This document shows positions 4,930 to 5,032 of a DNA stretch of 5,032 bases, piece after piece. The stretch is taken from assembly GCA_030151005.1 (NCBI GenBank), contig JASLES010000060.1:1-5032 (forward strand). Reading direction: 5' to 3'. Source of the stretch: Silvimonas sp. GTDB taxonomy: Bacteria > Pseudomonadota > Gammaproteobacteria > Burkholderiales > Chitinibacteraceae. The notes below the pieces were generated by a model, which did no database searches, was not told the origin of the DNA, and saw only the letters and a list, made by a program, of their open reading frames with translations. Both the position numbers and the translations under genes were made by a program. Position 1 is the first letter of the stretch; each line of letters begins with the position of its first letter.

Positions 4930-5032
4930 ATAGCGATGCCAGCAGCATGGGCCGGGGGTGACGACCACAGGTGCGGGCTCGACAATCACCGGGGCGCGCA
5001 CGTAGGCGCGGGGTGGCGGGCCTACGGGCACC
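4927..5032 (-). CDS. Pro/Val-rich small envelope protein, C-terminal end only (5' end outside window)
   Basis: A minus-strand open frame enters from the right edge and ends with TAA at 4929-4927, giving the last 34 residues. The fragment is rich in Pro and Val (VPVGPPPRAYVRAP, then VIVEPAPVVVTPG) and closes with PCCWHRY. Such low-complexity Pro/Val/Tyr ends are common in small secreted or lipoprotein-type envelope proteins of proteobacteria, but the N-terminus that would prove a signal peptide lies outside. Its stop codon overlaps the ribosome binding site of the 33-aa lipoprotein gene, so the two form one operon. Both end in short aromatic/basic motifs (CWHRY here, GYWR there) and both carry V-P-x repeats, which hints at related origin; that is inference. 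Two adjacent Cys near the end are unusual for this type of protein. No function can be assigned. Confidence 0.6.
   Translation of the reverse strand, partial: VPVGPPPRAYVRAPVIVEPAPVVVTPGPCCWHRY

Noticed and set aside
4716..4961. Plus-strand open frame of 81 codons with a QLQLQ repeat
   Set aside because: The repeat comes from the hexanucleotide tract and the frame lies antisense to the two small envelope genes.

Overview
The window looks like a chromosomal segment of a Gram-negative proteobacterium, most likely a betaproteobacterium. The evidence is a PqiC-type outer-membrane lipoprotein, a large YbiO-like MscS channel, a lipobox-bearing mini-gene, G+C in the upper fifties by eye, and Shine-Dalgarno-led genes closed by classical hairpin terminators. 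A Neisseriales-like origin is a guess from general sequence flavour and was not tested. I see no rRNA, tRNA, CRISPR array, transposase or phage gene.

Layout, left to right. (1) 1-383, plus strand: the 3' end of a pqiC-like gene, the last gene of a probable pqiABC lipid-transport operon that begins outside the window. (2) 407-443: one perfect 16-bp hairpin with A and T flanks that serves as terminator for both convergent genes around it. (3) 465 to about 2729 (or 2780), minus strand: a multi-pass YbiO-like mechanosensitive channel with a signal peptide. (4) About 2781-2967: a divergent control region with a minus-strand sigma70-like promoter candidate, several inverted repeats, and a C(UACG)G-capped hairpin in the leader of the plus-strand gene. 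(5) 2968-3822, plus strand: a membrane-anchored TPR protein of unknown function with a Gly-rich and acidic C-terminal half, followed by a strong terminator at 3845-3872. (6) 4004-4507, plus strand: a GNAT N-acetyltransferase. (7) 4508-4811: a non-coding stretch holding a hairpin-rich element, which I recognise from memory as a recurrent proteobacterial intergenic sequence, followed by a degenerate hexanucleotide repeat. (8) 4812-5032, minus strand: two tiny overlapping cell-envelope genes. The downstream one encodes a complete 33-residue lipoprotein precursor; the upstream one is a Pro/Val-rich protein cut by the window edge.

Most of the genes concern the envelope: lipid transport between membranes, osmotic pressure relief, a TPR membrane protein and miniature lipoproteins. 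Apart from the two-gene lipoprotein unit and the off-window pqi operon, each gene appears to be its own transcription unit. I found no clear new defence or mobile system. The most unusual items are the 33-aa lipoprotein with its stop-overlapping ribosome binding site, the repeat element at 4544-4701, and the structured leader at 2821-2967.
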